Notes under the pieces: model-generated
What the model saw: the letters and a program-made list of their open reading frames with translations, nothing else
Told to the model about the DNA's origin: nothing
The model's database searches: none
Shown here: one piece after another, positions 1 to 6,877 of the stretch
Numbering within the stretch: position 1 is the first letter of the stretch
Layout of the letters: every line of letters begins with the position of its first letter
NCBI GenBank assembly: GCA_030152805.1
Contig: JASLIG010000064.1
Span: forward strand, 1 to 25,876
Length of the DNA: 25,876 bases
Reading direction: 5' to 3'
From: Solirubrobacterales bacterium
Lineage (GTDB): Bacteria > Actinomycetota > Thermoleophilia > Solirubrobacterales > 70-9
Program-made: the position numbers and the translations under genes

Positions 1-668
1 TGGGCTGTGTGGCCTAACAATACCCCAGGCACCACCCACCTGGCAGCCGTGGTCTCGGCGCGCGGGCCCTGTCGTGGGGCCGGGGGGCCTGCGGGCAGTC
101 CACGGGCTGTCCTCGACCCCCCTGCCCCACGCCACCCGCGCGAGGAGGCGCTGGTCAGTCCGTCGGATGCCCAGAGGAATGCCAGGACCGCAGCCGGAAG
201 CGTGAACATAGCTGGGGGCTCGCTGTAGAGAGCGCCTACGGAGTGGATGAAGGGGGGGTAGACGGCTACGGCGAAGGCGGCGAGGAGGCCTGCGGGGCGG
301 CAGGCGATGCGGCGGCCTAGGAGGTAGACGGCGACGATGGTCGCGAGGCCAAGGAGGAGCTCGACGATCCGGGCTGTGCCTTCGCGAGCTGCTCCTGTGG
401 CGTAGAAGCTGGCGGCGTAGAGGAGGGGGGCGCCCGGGGACCAGTCGCTGGGGTCGTGGAAGCTCGGGCCGCCGAAGCTGCCTTCGGTGTAGAGCGACTT
501 GGAGAGCGCGTAGTAGGCGTGGGCATCGTCGCCGGGCGTCGGCAGCGGCTCGACCACGCGGTAGGCGCGCAGGCCGAAGCCGAGCAGCAGGATCGCCGCG
601 AGCAGGATCAGCGTCCTGCGCCCATGCCGCTCGGGGAGCCCGTGGGCCCATCGCCTCAGCGAATCCAT
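1..668 (-). CDS. GT39-like membrane glycosyltransferase, partial (C-terminus beyond left edge)
   Basis: An open frame starts with ATG at 668 and stays open to the left edge, giving about 222 residues. It begins MDSLRRWAHGLPERHGRRTL, followed by a first membrane helix (LILLAAILLLGFGL). A luminal/extracytoplasmic loop with an acidic pair (TPGDDAHAYYAL) follows, then several hydrophobic segments ending in RWVVPGVLLG. The layout matches the ArnT/PMT-like GT39 superfamily, which transfers sugars from polyprenyl-phosphate donors at the outer face of the membrane. It resembles the gene just upstream (722-2128) in first helix, loop and the later RW-x2-PG-x-L-x-G motif, so the pair looks like a tandem duplication. 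A hydrophilic Gly/Ala/Pro/Arg-rich stretch at about residues 172-208 has no counterpart in the neighbour and overlaps an inverted repeat at 74-130. A TAGCCT hexamer lies 6 nt before the ATG. Sugar and acceptor are unknown. Confidence 0.8.
   Translation of the reverse strand, partial: MDSLRRWAHGLPERHGRRTLILLAAILLLGFGLRAYRVVEPLPTPGDDAHAYYALSKSLYTEGSFGGPSFHDPSDWSPGAPLLYAASFYATGAAREGTARIVELLLGLATIVAVYLLGRRIACRPAGLLAAFAVAVYPPFIHSVGALYSEPPAMFTLPAAVLAFLWASDGLTSASSRGWRGAGGSRTARGLPAGPPAPRQGPRAETTAARWVVPGVLLGHTA
74..130. repeat. inverted repeat inside the partial glycosyltransferase gene
   Basis: The arms GTGGGGC-C-GGGGGG (74-87) and CCCCCC-T-GCCCCAC (117-130) pair over 13 of 14 positions around a 29-nt centre. 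It lies in frame in the coding sequence, in a low-complexity hydrophilic linker between two membrane helices. GC-rich sequence can pair by chance, so this is less secure than the intergenic palindromes. Confidence 0.5.
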
Positions 669-674
669 CGCGGC

Positions 675-680
675 AGGCTA
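675..680 (-). promoter_or_regulatory. TAGCCT -10-like hexamer, leaderless start of the 668 gene
   Basis: Read on minus, TAGCCT ends 6 nt before the ATG at 668, with no Shine-Dalgarno sequence between. Transcription starting 6-8 nt after the hexamer would begin at or next to the start codon. I see no convincing -35 box. Confidence 0.5.
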
Positions 681-689
681 TCCGGAGGC

Positions 690-737
690 GCGCATCCGAC
701 ATTCACCACACTGGAGTGGGGTCAATGTCGGATGCGC
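690..737. repeat. 14-bp perfect inverted repeat between the two glycosyltransferase genes
   Basis: GCGCATCCGACATT (690-703) pairs perfectly with AATGTCGGATGCGC (724-737), and CCAC/GTGG (706-709/716-719) can extend the inner stem. The right arm covers the last codons and the stop (722-724) of the upstream glycosyltransferase gene. The repeat ends about 10 bp before the TAGCCT hexamer of the next gene. It has no T tract, so it is not a classical Rho-independent terminator. GTGGGGTCAATGTCGG (716-731) nearly matches 17211-17226, which suggests a dispersed family. Confidence 0.8.
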
Positions 738-2128
738 CGTTTCGCCCAAGCCTGCGCTTCGACCACGCCGACGCCGGCGAGTGCGGCGACCAGCGACATC
801 ATCACGAGCACGCGCCGGGGCGAGGCGACCAAGAGCGCGCTGATCGCCGTGATCGCGACGAGGATCGTCGCCAGCATCAGCGCCTCCCAGCGGCGCCGCA
901 GCGCCAGCACGATCAGCCCCGCCAGTCCGAAGGCGACGAGCGCCCAGTGCAGCAGCTCCCACCCGGGCTGCCGCATCACTGCCCGCGGCCCGTGCGACCA
1001 GATCCGTCCGACCTTCGTCGCCACGAACCCCGCGTACTCGAGCGGCTCTTCGCTGACGTCGTTCCAAAGCTGTTCCCGCCCCATCCTTCCCAGCGCCTTG
1101 TCCGTTTCCAGCCCCGGATACCGCTGCTCCGCCAACCGCGCCAGGATCTGCTCCATCCGCAGCCGCTGCAATGCGTGCGGCCCAAACAACTCGGGATGCC
1201 GCTCGACCACCTCCGCTCCAACCTTTTCCGGATTCCCGTCCGAAGGCAGGTACGTGCCCGCAAACAACACCTGCCCGCCCCCCGTAGAGATCGGCACGAA
1301 CCGATCAAGCGCAACCGCATTCCGCACGGTCCAAGGCACCACCACGATTGCAACCCCGACCAAGAACACCAACCCCCGGCTCACCCCAACCCGCCACTCC
1401 TGATGTCGCATTTCCCTCCGTATGCCGGCGGAATCTGCGACGCCTGGCTGTTGCTCCATGGCGCCTGCCCGTTGCGGTCGCAGTCCCCACCGCATACCGG
1501 AGGCAAGTGCGACCGCAAGCGCGATGAGCAAGGCCACGGCTAGGTACTCGGGGCGGACCAGGGCCAAAAAGCCGAACAAGGCCCCCGGCAAGAACCACCT
1601 CCCAGGTCCTCGCGAGTCGGTTGCCCAGAGGATCGCCAGGACGCCACCAGCGAGTAGCGCTGCCGCTGTCGGCTCGCCCATGAGCATCCCCTGGTACTCG
1701 AGCAGCGCCGGGTAGATCGCGATCGCGCCTGCCCCGACCAGTCCCGCGGTGGGTCCTGAGAGTCGTCGCCCGATCAGGTACGAAAAGAGCACGCTGAGCG
1801 TGCCGAGCAGGGCGAGGACGAGCCGTGCGGTGCGTTCGTGGACTCCACCGGTGATCTTGTAGGTACCTGCAACGAACAACGGTAGGCCCGGGGAGTAATT
1901 GCTCGCCGGCTGGGTCGCCGAGGGTCCCAGGGTAAAGCCGCGCCCTTCGTCGAGGTTTTGGGCGATCGCCGCGTACGCCGCTGCATCGAAGACCGGCGAG
2001 CGCCCGCCCCAAGCTTCGTTGACCCGCAGCCCCAACCCGAGCAGAAGGATGAGCGTCAGCAGGATCGCGTTGACCTGGCGCCTTCCGATCTGGTTTGGTT
2101 GATCGCGCAGGTTGATCTGAGGAACCAT
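722..2128 (-). CDS. GT39-like membrane glycosyltransferase
   Basis: A predicted polytopic protein of about 468 residues. It has a short basic N-terminus and a first helix (ILLTLILLLGLGL). A loop with an Asp (PVFDAAAYAAIAQNLDEG) sits where GT39 enzymes carry their acidic catalytic motif. Around eight to ten further hydrophobic segments follow, with PWTVRNAVALDRFVPISTGGG in the middle, a motif typical of bacterial GT39/ArnT-like proteins that use polyprenyl-linked sugars. I chose ATG 2128 because it gives the same N-terminal length before the first helix as the downstream paralogue. ATG 2146 and 2206 are also in frame but extend over the patatin start. A hydrophilic insertion of about 40 residues (roughly 204-242) is encoded by two palindromes at 1405-1518. 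The gene is divergent from the patatin gene, with 16 bp between starts. Donor and acceptor are unknown. Confidence 0.85.
   Translation of the reverse strand: MVPQINLRDQPNQIGRRQVNAILLTLILLLGLGLRVNEAWGGRSPVFDAAAYAAIAQNLDEGRGFTLGPSATQPASNYSPGLPLFVAGTYKITGGVHERTARLVLALLGTLSVLFSYLIGRRLSGPTAGLVGAGAIAIYPALLEYQGMLMGEPTAAALLAGGVLAILWATDSRGPGRWFLPGALFGFLALVRPEYLAVALLIALAVALASGMRWGLRPQRAGAMEQQPGVADSAGIRREMRHQEWRVGVSRGLVFLVGVAIVVVPWTVRNAVALDRFVPISTGGGQVLFAGTYLPSDGNPEKVGAEVVERHPELFGPHALQRLRMEQILARLAEQRYPGLETDKALGRMGREQLWNDVSEEPLEYAGFVATKVGRIWSHGPRAVMRQPGWELLHWALVAFGLAGLIVLALRRRWEALMLATILVAITAISALLVASPRRVLVMMSLVAALAGVGVVEAQAWAKRRIRH
1405..1441. repeat. palindromic element within a coding region (first of an adjacent pair)
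   Basis: The outer arms GTCGCA (1405-1410) and TGCGAC (1436-1441) are complementary, and TTCC (1412-1415) can pair with GGAA (1430-1433). It lies in frame in the 722-2128 glycosyltransferase gene and encodes part of a hydrophilic inter-helix linker. Confidence 0.6.
1472..1518. repeat. palindromic element within a coding region (second of an adjacent pair)
   Basis: TTGCGGTCGCA (1472-1482) and TGCGACCGCAA (1508-1518) form a perfect 11-bp inverted repeat. The interior (CCCCACCGCATACCGGAGG) resembles the interior of the element at 1405-1441 (CCCTCCGTATGCCGGCGG). The pair therefore looks like two diverged copies of one element inserted side by side. Confidence 0.65.
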
Positions 2129-2144
2129 TCGAACGGGGAGGCTC

Positions 2145-3941
2145 ATGGAGTCAGCTGAGGAGAAGCCGCCGCAGTATTGCGACATCGTGATGAAGGGCGG
2201 GATCACGAGTGGGGTCGTCTACCCACTCGCGGCCGTCGAGCTGGCGGAAACGTACGGCTACAGCTTCCGCAACGTCGGCGGCACCTCCGCCGGGGCGATC
2301 GCGGCCGCCGCGGTGGCGGCGGCCGAGTTCGGCCGTCGATCGGGGTCCAATCCAGGGGCGTATGGGCGCATCGCCGAGCTGCCGGACGAGCTTGGCACCA
2401 CCCTCACCTCGCTCTTTCAGCCAAGCGGCCGCATGCGTCCTCTCTTCAAAACCATGCTCGCCAGCCTCGGTGGCGGTATCCCAAGGAAGCTGATCGCTCC
2501 GCTGCGAGGCTTCTGGCTCGAGGCAATCGTCGGCGCGATCCCCGGGGTCGCCCTGATTGCGATGGCGGTCCGGCTGGACGGTGAGTCGGCGCTGCGGATC
2601 GCCGTCGGCGCGGCCGGCCTGATCGCGCTTGCCGTCGGCCCGTACCTGGTGCTCGCCCTGTCGGCTCTGATTCGACTGAGGGGACTGCCCGCTCACTACT
2701 TCGGCATCTGCCCCGGGAACGATCGCGGCGGCGGCGCCAAGAACCCGCCGCTGACCAGGTGGCTGGCCGGCCTGATCGACGAGCTGGCCGGCAAGGACGA
2801 GGGGCCGCCGCTCACCTTCGGCGACCTCTGGGCGCTCGAGCCCGGCGGTGAGGACGGGGGCGAGGGGCGCGGGATCGACCTGCAGATGATGACCACGAAC
2901 CTCAGCCAGGGCCGTCCGTACTCGCTGCCCTTCGAGGGTGGTGAGGAGCTCTGGTTCGACGAAGACGAGCTCCTCGACCTCTTTCCCCGCCCGATCGTCG
3001 AGCACTTGGTCGCGCACGCCGGCGACCGGACCGATACCTGCGGCAGGACCCTCCACAGACTGCCGGAAGCGCGGCACCTGCCGGTCGTCGTCGCCGCCCG
3101 GATGAGCCTCAGCTTCCCATTGCTGATCGCCGCCGTTCCTCTCTACATGCTCAACGACGCGCCCAAGGTCCCCAGCACCGTGCCCGAGCGCTGCTGGTTC
3201 TCCGACGGCGGCATCACCAGCAATTTCCCGGTCCACTTCTTCGACTCGCCGATCCCGCGCTGGCCGACCTTCGCGATCAATCTGATGCCGCTCGCTCCCG
3301 ACCGCAAGCTCTGTAAAGGGGACGAGGGGAAGAACGTCTGGATGCCGGCCGACAACCTCGAGGGCGTCAAGGAGGCCTGGGTCGGCTGGGAGGGCAAGGC
3401 GAAGCGCAAGCAGATCCTCGCCTTTGCCGGCTCAATCTTCCGCACCGCGCAGAACTGGATCGACAACCGCCAGATGCGCGGTGCCGGCTATCGCGACCGG
3501 ATCGCCCACGTCCGCCTCTCCAAAGACGAGGGCGGCATGAACCTGAGGATGGAGCCGGAACAGATCAAACGGCTCGCCGCCCGCGGGGCCAGCGCCGCCT
3601 CGATGCTGGCGGAGCGCTTCGCCCCCGACCCGCCCGCCGACGCCACGCTCACCTGGGACAACCAGAAGTGGATCCGCTACCGCGCCTACCTGGATCTGCT
3701 CGAGCGCAAGGGCCTCGAGGCTCGTCGCGGCTTCCGCGACGCCAGGCTGGGCACGCCGCTGCCCGAGCTGAGCGCCAACCCTCCCGGCTTCCCCTGGGAG
3801 GGCCAGGCGCAAGCCAATCTCGCGCTGCCGGGGACCTGGGCGCTCCTGACCCTGTTCTGGGCTTGGGACGCATTCGGCGTCGACTTCTCCGACGGCGCCC
3901 CGATGCCGCGCACCGAACCCTGGTCGATTCCCCGTGTCTGA
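2145..3941 (+). CDS. patatin-like phospholipase with internal membrane segments
   Basis: This 598-residue protein has the patatin serine-aspartate dyad. A glycine-rich oxyanion segment (KGGITSG, residues 17-23) is followed by the nucleophile elbow GTSAG with Ser48, and the catalytic Asp354 lies in SDGGITSNFPV. Patatins hydrolyse acyl esters of phospholipids or related lipids. Between the catalytic residues there is an unusual hydrophobic region (about residues 125-180: AIVGAIPGVALIAMAV, then IAVGAAGLIALAVGPYLVLALSAL) that looks like two or three membrane helices, so the enzyme is probably membrane-anchored. There is no signal peptide. The start is supported by GGGGAGG at 2135-2141, ending 3 nt before the ATG. 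It is divergent from the glycosyltransferase gene and 39 bp before sqdB, which hints at a lipid-related neighbourhood. The substrate is unknown. Confidence 0.85.
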   Translation: MESAEEKPPQYCDIVMKGGITSGVVYPLAAVELAETYGYSFRNVGGTSAGAIAAAAVAAAEFGRRSGSNPGAYGRIAELPDELGTTLTSLFQPSGRMRPLFKTMLASLGGGIPRKLIAPLRGFWLEAIVGAIPGVALIAMAVRLDGESALRIAVGAAGLIALAVGPYLVLALSALIRLRGLPAHYFGICPGNDRGGGAKNPPLTRWLAGLIDELAGKDEGPPLTFGDLWALEPGGEDGGEGRGIDLQMMTTNLSQGRPYSLPFEGGEELWFDEDELLDLFPRPIVEHLVAHAGDRTDTCGRTLHRLPEARHLPVVVAARMSLSFPLLIAAVPLYMLNDAPKVPSTVPERCWFSDGGITSNFPVHFFDSPIPRWPTFAINLMPLAPDRKLCKGDEGKNVWMPADNLEGVKEAWVGWEGKAKRKQILAFAGSIFRTAQNWIDNRQMRGAGYRDRIAHVRLSKDEGGMNLRMEPEQIKRLAARGASAASMLAERFAPDPPADATLTWDNQKWIRYRAYLDLLERKGLEARRGFRDARLGTPLPELSANPPGFPWEGQAQANLALPGTWALLTLFWAWDAFGVDFSDGAPMPRTEPWSIPRV

Positions 3942-3964
3942 GGGGGCACGTCGCACCGGTCCGC

Positions 3965-3970
3965 TACGCT
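3965..3970 (+). promoter_or_regulatory. TACGCT -10-like hexamer before sqdB
   Basis: TACGCT is followed by exactly 10 nt and then the ATG at 3981, with no Shine-Dalgarno sequence. The hexamer and its spacing recur before ilvB and serC. Leaderless transcription is inferred. Confidence 0.5.
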
Positions 3971-3980
3971 GCCGCGACCT

Positions 3981-5150
3981 ATGCGCGTTCTCATTCTTGG
4001 GGGCGACGGCTACCTGGGCTGGCCGACGGCACTGAGGTTCTCGGCCCGCGGTCACGAGGTCTCGGTCGTCGACGACTTTTCCCGCCGCCGCTGGCACGAC
4101 GAAGCGGGCACCGGCTCGCTGACGCCGATCGCCGGTCTCGACGAGCGCATCGCCGCCTGGAGGGAGCTTTCCGGCGAGGAGATCCGCAATTTCGTCGGGC
4201 CGGTCCAGGACGGCGACTTCCTCGACGGCGTCGTAGCCGAGACCCTCCCCGAGGTGATCGTCCACTACGGCCAGCAGGCCTCCGCGCCCTACTCGATGGC
4301 CTCGCGCGAGAAGGCGGTCGAGACCCAGTACGCGAACGTGATCGGCAACCTCAACCTGCTCTTCGCGATCCGCGACCACGTCCCCGACTGCCACCTGGTC
4401 AAGCTCGGCACGATGGGCGAGTACGGGCAGCCCGAGATCGACATCGAGGAGGGCTACATCGAGATCGAGCACAAGGGGCGCAAGGACACCCTGCCGTTCC
4501 CCAAGCTGCCGGCCTCGCTGTATCACTGCTCCAAGGTCCACGACTCGACCAACATCCACTTCGCCTGCCGCACCTGGGGGCTGCGCGCCACCGATCTCAA
4601 CCAGGGCGTCGTCTACGGGATCGAGACCGAGGAGACCGCCCGCGACGAGCGGCTGATCACCCGCTTCGACTACGACGAGATCTTCGGCACCGTGCTCAAC
4701 CGCTTCTGCCTGCAGGCGGTGATCGGCCACCCGCTCACCGTCTACGGGGCCGGCACGCAGACGCGCGGCTTCCTCAACATCCGCGACACGCTCGCCTGCG
4801 TCGAACTCGCCGCGACCAATCCTGCCGAGGCGGGCGAGTTCCGCGTCTTCAACCAGTTCACCGAGCAGTTCTCGGTGATTGAGCTGGCGCATCTGGTCAA
4901 GCAGGCCGGTGGGCACCTCGGCTACTCGGTCGAGATCCAGCACTGCGAGAACCCACGGGTCGAGAAGGAAGAGCACTATTACAACGCGGTCCACACCAAG
5001 CTGCTCGACCTCGGCCTGCAGCCGACCCTGCTCGGCGAGGAGCTGGTCGAGTCGATGATCCATATCATCGAGCGCCACAAGGCTCGCGTGATCGAGTCGT
5101 CGATAGACCCCCGCACTCGCTGGAAGCCTGGCGAGCCCGTTCAGCTCTAA
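3981..5150 (+). CDS. sqdB: UDP-sulfoquinovose synthase
   Basis: A 389-residue extended short-chain dehydrogenase/reductase. It has an N-terminal NAD-binding motif (ILGGDGYLGWPTAL, Gly7-Gly13), the TMGEYG motif (Thr144, Glu147) and the catalytic Tyr181-x3-Lys185 in YHCSKVHDS, followed by RATDLNQGVVYG. These motifs and their numbering closely match plant SQD1 and bacterial SqdB. Those enzymes convert UDP-glucose plus sulfite to UDP-sulfoquinovose, the head-group donor of the sulfolipid SQDG. Length is as expected (about 390-400). The transferase that would attach the head group to diacylglycerol (SqdX/SqdD/SQD2 type) is not visible in the window. The start is ATG 3981, preceded by a TACGCT hexamer and no ribosome binding site. 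A related nucleotide-sugar epimerase is possible, but the motif set is specific to SQD1. Confidence 0.9.
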   Translation: MRVLILGGDGYLGWPTALRFSARGHEVSVVDDFSRRRWHDEAGTGSLTPIAGLDERIAAWRELSGEEIRNFVGPVQDGDFLDGVVAETLPEVIVHYGQQASAPYSMASREKAVETQYANVIGNLNLLFAIRDHVPDCHLVKLGTMGEYGQPEIDIEEGYIEIEHKGRKDTLPFPKLPASLYHCSKVHDSTNIHFACRTWGLRATDLNQGVVYGIETEETARDERLITRFDYDEIFGTVLNRFCLQAVIGHPLTVYGAGTQTRGFLNIRDTLACVELAATNPAEAGEFRVFNQFTEQFSVIELAHLVKQAGGHLGYSVEIQHCENPRVEKEEHYYNAVHTKLLDLGLQPTLLGEELVESMIHIIERHKARVIESSIDPRTRWKPGEPVQL

Positions 5151-5181
5151 ATCGCCTGCATTGCAGCCAGGGGGCCGCTGG

Positions 5182-5187
5182 TAGCAT
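5182..5187 (+). promoter_or_regulatory. TAGCAT -10-like hexamer before ilvB
   Basis: TAGCAT is followed by 10 nt and the ilvB ATG at 5198. No ribosome binding site is present. A weak TTGCAG at 5161-5166 could be a -35 element, but its spacing (15 bp) is short. Confidence 0.5.
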
Positions 5188-5197
5188 CGCTCTCCAG

Positions 5198-6877
5198 ATG
5201 AGAGCAGCGGACGCACTGATGCAGAGCCTCAAGGCCGAGGGCGTGGAACACGTCTTCGGGATTCCCGGTGGGGCGAATCTGCCTACCTACGATGCGCTGG
5301 TCGATGCGGATTTCCGCCATATCCAGGTGCGCCACGAGCAGGGGGGAGGCCACGCGGCCGAGGGCTACGCCAAGGCCTCGGGCAAAGTCGGGGTCGCCTT
5401 CGCGACCTCCGGCCCCGGAGCGACCAACCTCGTCACCGCGATCGCCGACGCGATGCTCGACTCGGTGCCGACGGTCTTCATCACCGGCCAGGTGCGCACC
5501 GAGCTGATCGGCACCGACGGCTTCCAGGAGGCCGACATCCTCGGCGCGACCCTGCCCTTCGTCAAGCACTCCTTCGCCGTCACCGACCCGCGCCAGATCA
5601 CCGAGTACGTGCACGAGGCCTTCCACGTCGCCTCGACCGGCCGGCCCGGCCCGGTGCTGCTCGACATCCCGCAGGACCTCTCGCGGGCCGACATCGAGTA
5701 CGAGCCGCGCGGCGAGCCGGTCGAGCTGGCCGGCTACAAACCGCCGACGGCGCCCAACGTCAAGCAGGTGCGGATCGCCGCCAAGGCGATCGCCAACGCC
5801 CGCAAGCCGATCCTCTACACCGGCGGCGGCGTGATCAACGCCAACGCCTCCGAGGAGCTGCGCGAGCTGGCGGCGGCCGACCGCTTCCCGATCACCTCGA
5901 CCGTGATGGGGCTCGGCGCCTACCCCGCCTCCGGCGAGCAGTGGCTGGGCATGCTCGGCATGCACGGCACGCGCACCGCCAACTACGCGATGGACGAGGC
6001 CGACCTGATCGTCGCGATCGGCGCCCGCTTCGACGATCGCATCACCGGCAAGCTCTCCGAGTTCGCCCCCCGCGCCAAGTTCATCCACATCGATATCGAC
6101 CCGGCGGAGATCTCCAAGAACGTGCCGGCGCACATCCCGATCGTCGGCGACGCGAAGCTGGTCCTGCCGGCGCTGACCCGCGAGTACCGCGCGTTGCAGA
6201 CCGACGCCTCCCGCCTCGACGGCTGGTGGCAGCAGATCAAAGCCTGGCAGGACGAGTACCCGCTGCATTACGAGGAGGGCGCCGACGGCGAGATCAAGCC
6301 GCAGTTCATGATCGAGGCGATGCACCGCGTCACCGGCGGCGACGCGATCGTCACCTCCGACGTCGGCCAGCACCAGATGTGGGCGGCGCAGTACTACGGC
6401 TTCGAGCGGCCGCGCCGCTGGATCAACTCCGGCGGGCTCGGCACGATGGGCTTCGGCCTTCCGGCGGCGGTCGGCGCCAAGGTCGCCTGTCCCGACGAGA
6501 CCGTGGTCTGCCTCGCCGGCGACGGCAGCCTGATCATGAACTGCCAGGAGCTGGCGACCTGCGTCTCGCAGGACATCCCGGTCAAGGTCTTCCTGATGAA
6601 CAACGGCTACATGGGCATGGTGCGCCAGTGGCAGGAGCTCTTCTGGGACCGCCGCTACAGCTCGGTCGAGATGGGCCCCAGCCCCGACTGGGTGAAGCTG
6701 GCCGAGGCCTTCGGCGCCACCGGCCTGCTCTGCGAGGACTCCGGCGAGCTCGAAGGCACGATGGCGAGGGCGCTCGAAACCGACGGCCCGGTGCTGGTCG
6801 ACGTGCGCGTCTCCCCCGAGGAGAACTGCTTCCCGATGATCCCCGCCGGAGCAGCGGCGAGAGACATGGTGGGCTGA
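5198..6877 (+). CDS. ilvB: acetolactate synthase large subunit
   Basis: The 559-residue catalytic subunit of acetohydroxyacid synthase is thiamine-diphosphate- and FAD-dependent. It condenses pyruvate with pyruvate or 2-oxobutyrate in valine, leucine and isoleucine synthesis. The N-terminal domain has the cofactor-activating Glu47 in RHEQGGGHAAEGYA and the SGPGATNLVTAIADA segment. The C-terminal domain has the Mg/TPP motif beginning GDGSLIMN (Asp442) and ending in the MNNGYMGM segment, then VRQWQELFW, whose Trp is the known herbicide-contact position. Length is normal or slightly short, because it lacks the N-terminal extension common in other actinobacteria. The stop overlaps the ilvN start (TGATG), so the subunits are translationally coupled. 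ATG 5198 is the only good start and has a -10-like hexamer 10 nt upstream. There is no room for a leader peptide after sqdB. Confidence 0.97.
   Translation: MRAADALMQSLKAEGVEHVFGIPGGANLPTYDALVDADFRHIQVRHEQGGGHAAEGYAKASGKVGVAFATSGPGATNLVTAIADAMLDSVPTVFITGQVRTELIGTDGFQEADILGATLPFVKHSFAVTDPRQITEYVHEAFHVASTGRPGPVLLDIPQDLSRADIEYEPRGEPVELAGYKPPTAPNVKQVRIAAKAIANARKPILYTGGGVINANASEELRELAAADRFPITSTVMGLGAYPASGEQWLGMLGMHGTRTANYAMDEADLIVAIGARFDDRITGKLSEFAPRAKFIHIDIDPAEISKNVPAHIPIVGDAKLVLPALTREYRALQTDASRLDGWWQQIKAWQDEYPLHYEEGADGEIKPQFMIEAMHRVTGGDAIVTSDVGQHQMWAAQYYGFERPRRWINSGGLGTMGFGLPAAVGAKVACPDETVVCLAGDGSLIMNCQELATCVSQDIPVKVFLMNNGYMGMVRQWQELFWDRRYSSVEMGPSPDWVKLAEAFGATGLLCEDSGELEGTMARALETDGPVLVDVRVSPEENCFPMIPAGAAARDMVG

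Noticed and set aside
7..228. A small plus-strand frame at the left edge
   Set aside because: The minus strand here continues a glycosyltransferase gene with membrane helices; the plus frame is low-complexity with no start signals.
690..737. Classical Rho-independent terminators at the palindromes
   Set aside because: The stems are long, but none is followed by a T-run in the transcript direction, so I list them as repeats and not as terminators.
5151..5197. A leader peptide or attenuator before ilvB
   Set aside because: The 47-bp gap holds no Ile/Val/Leu-rich short frame, and a -10-like hexamer sits 10 nt before the ilvB ATG.
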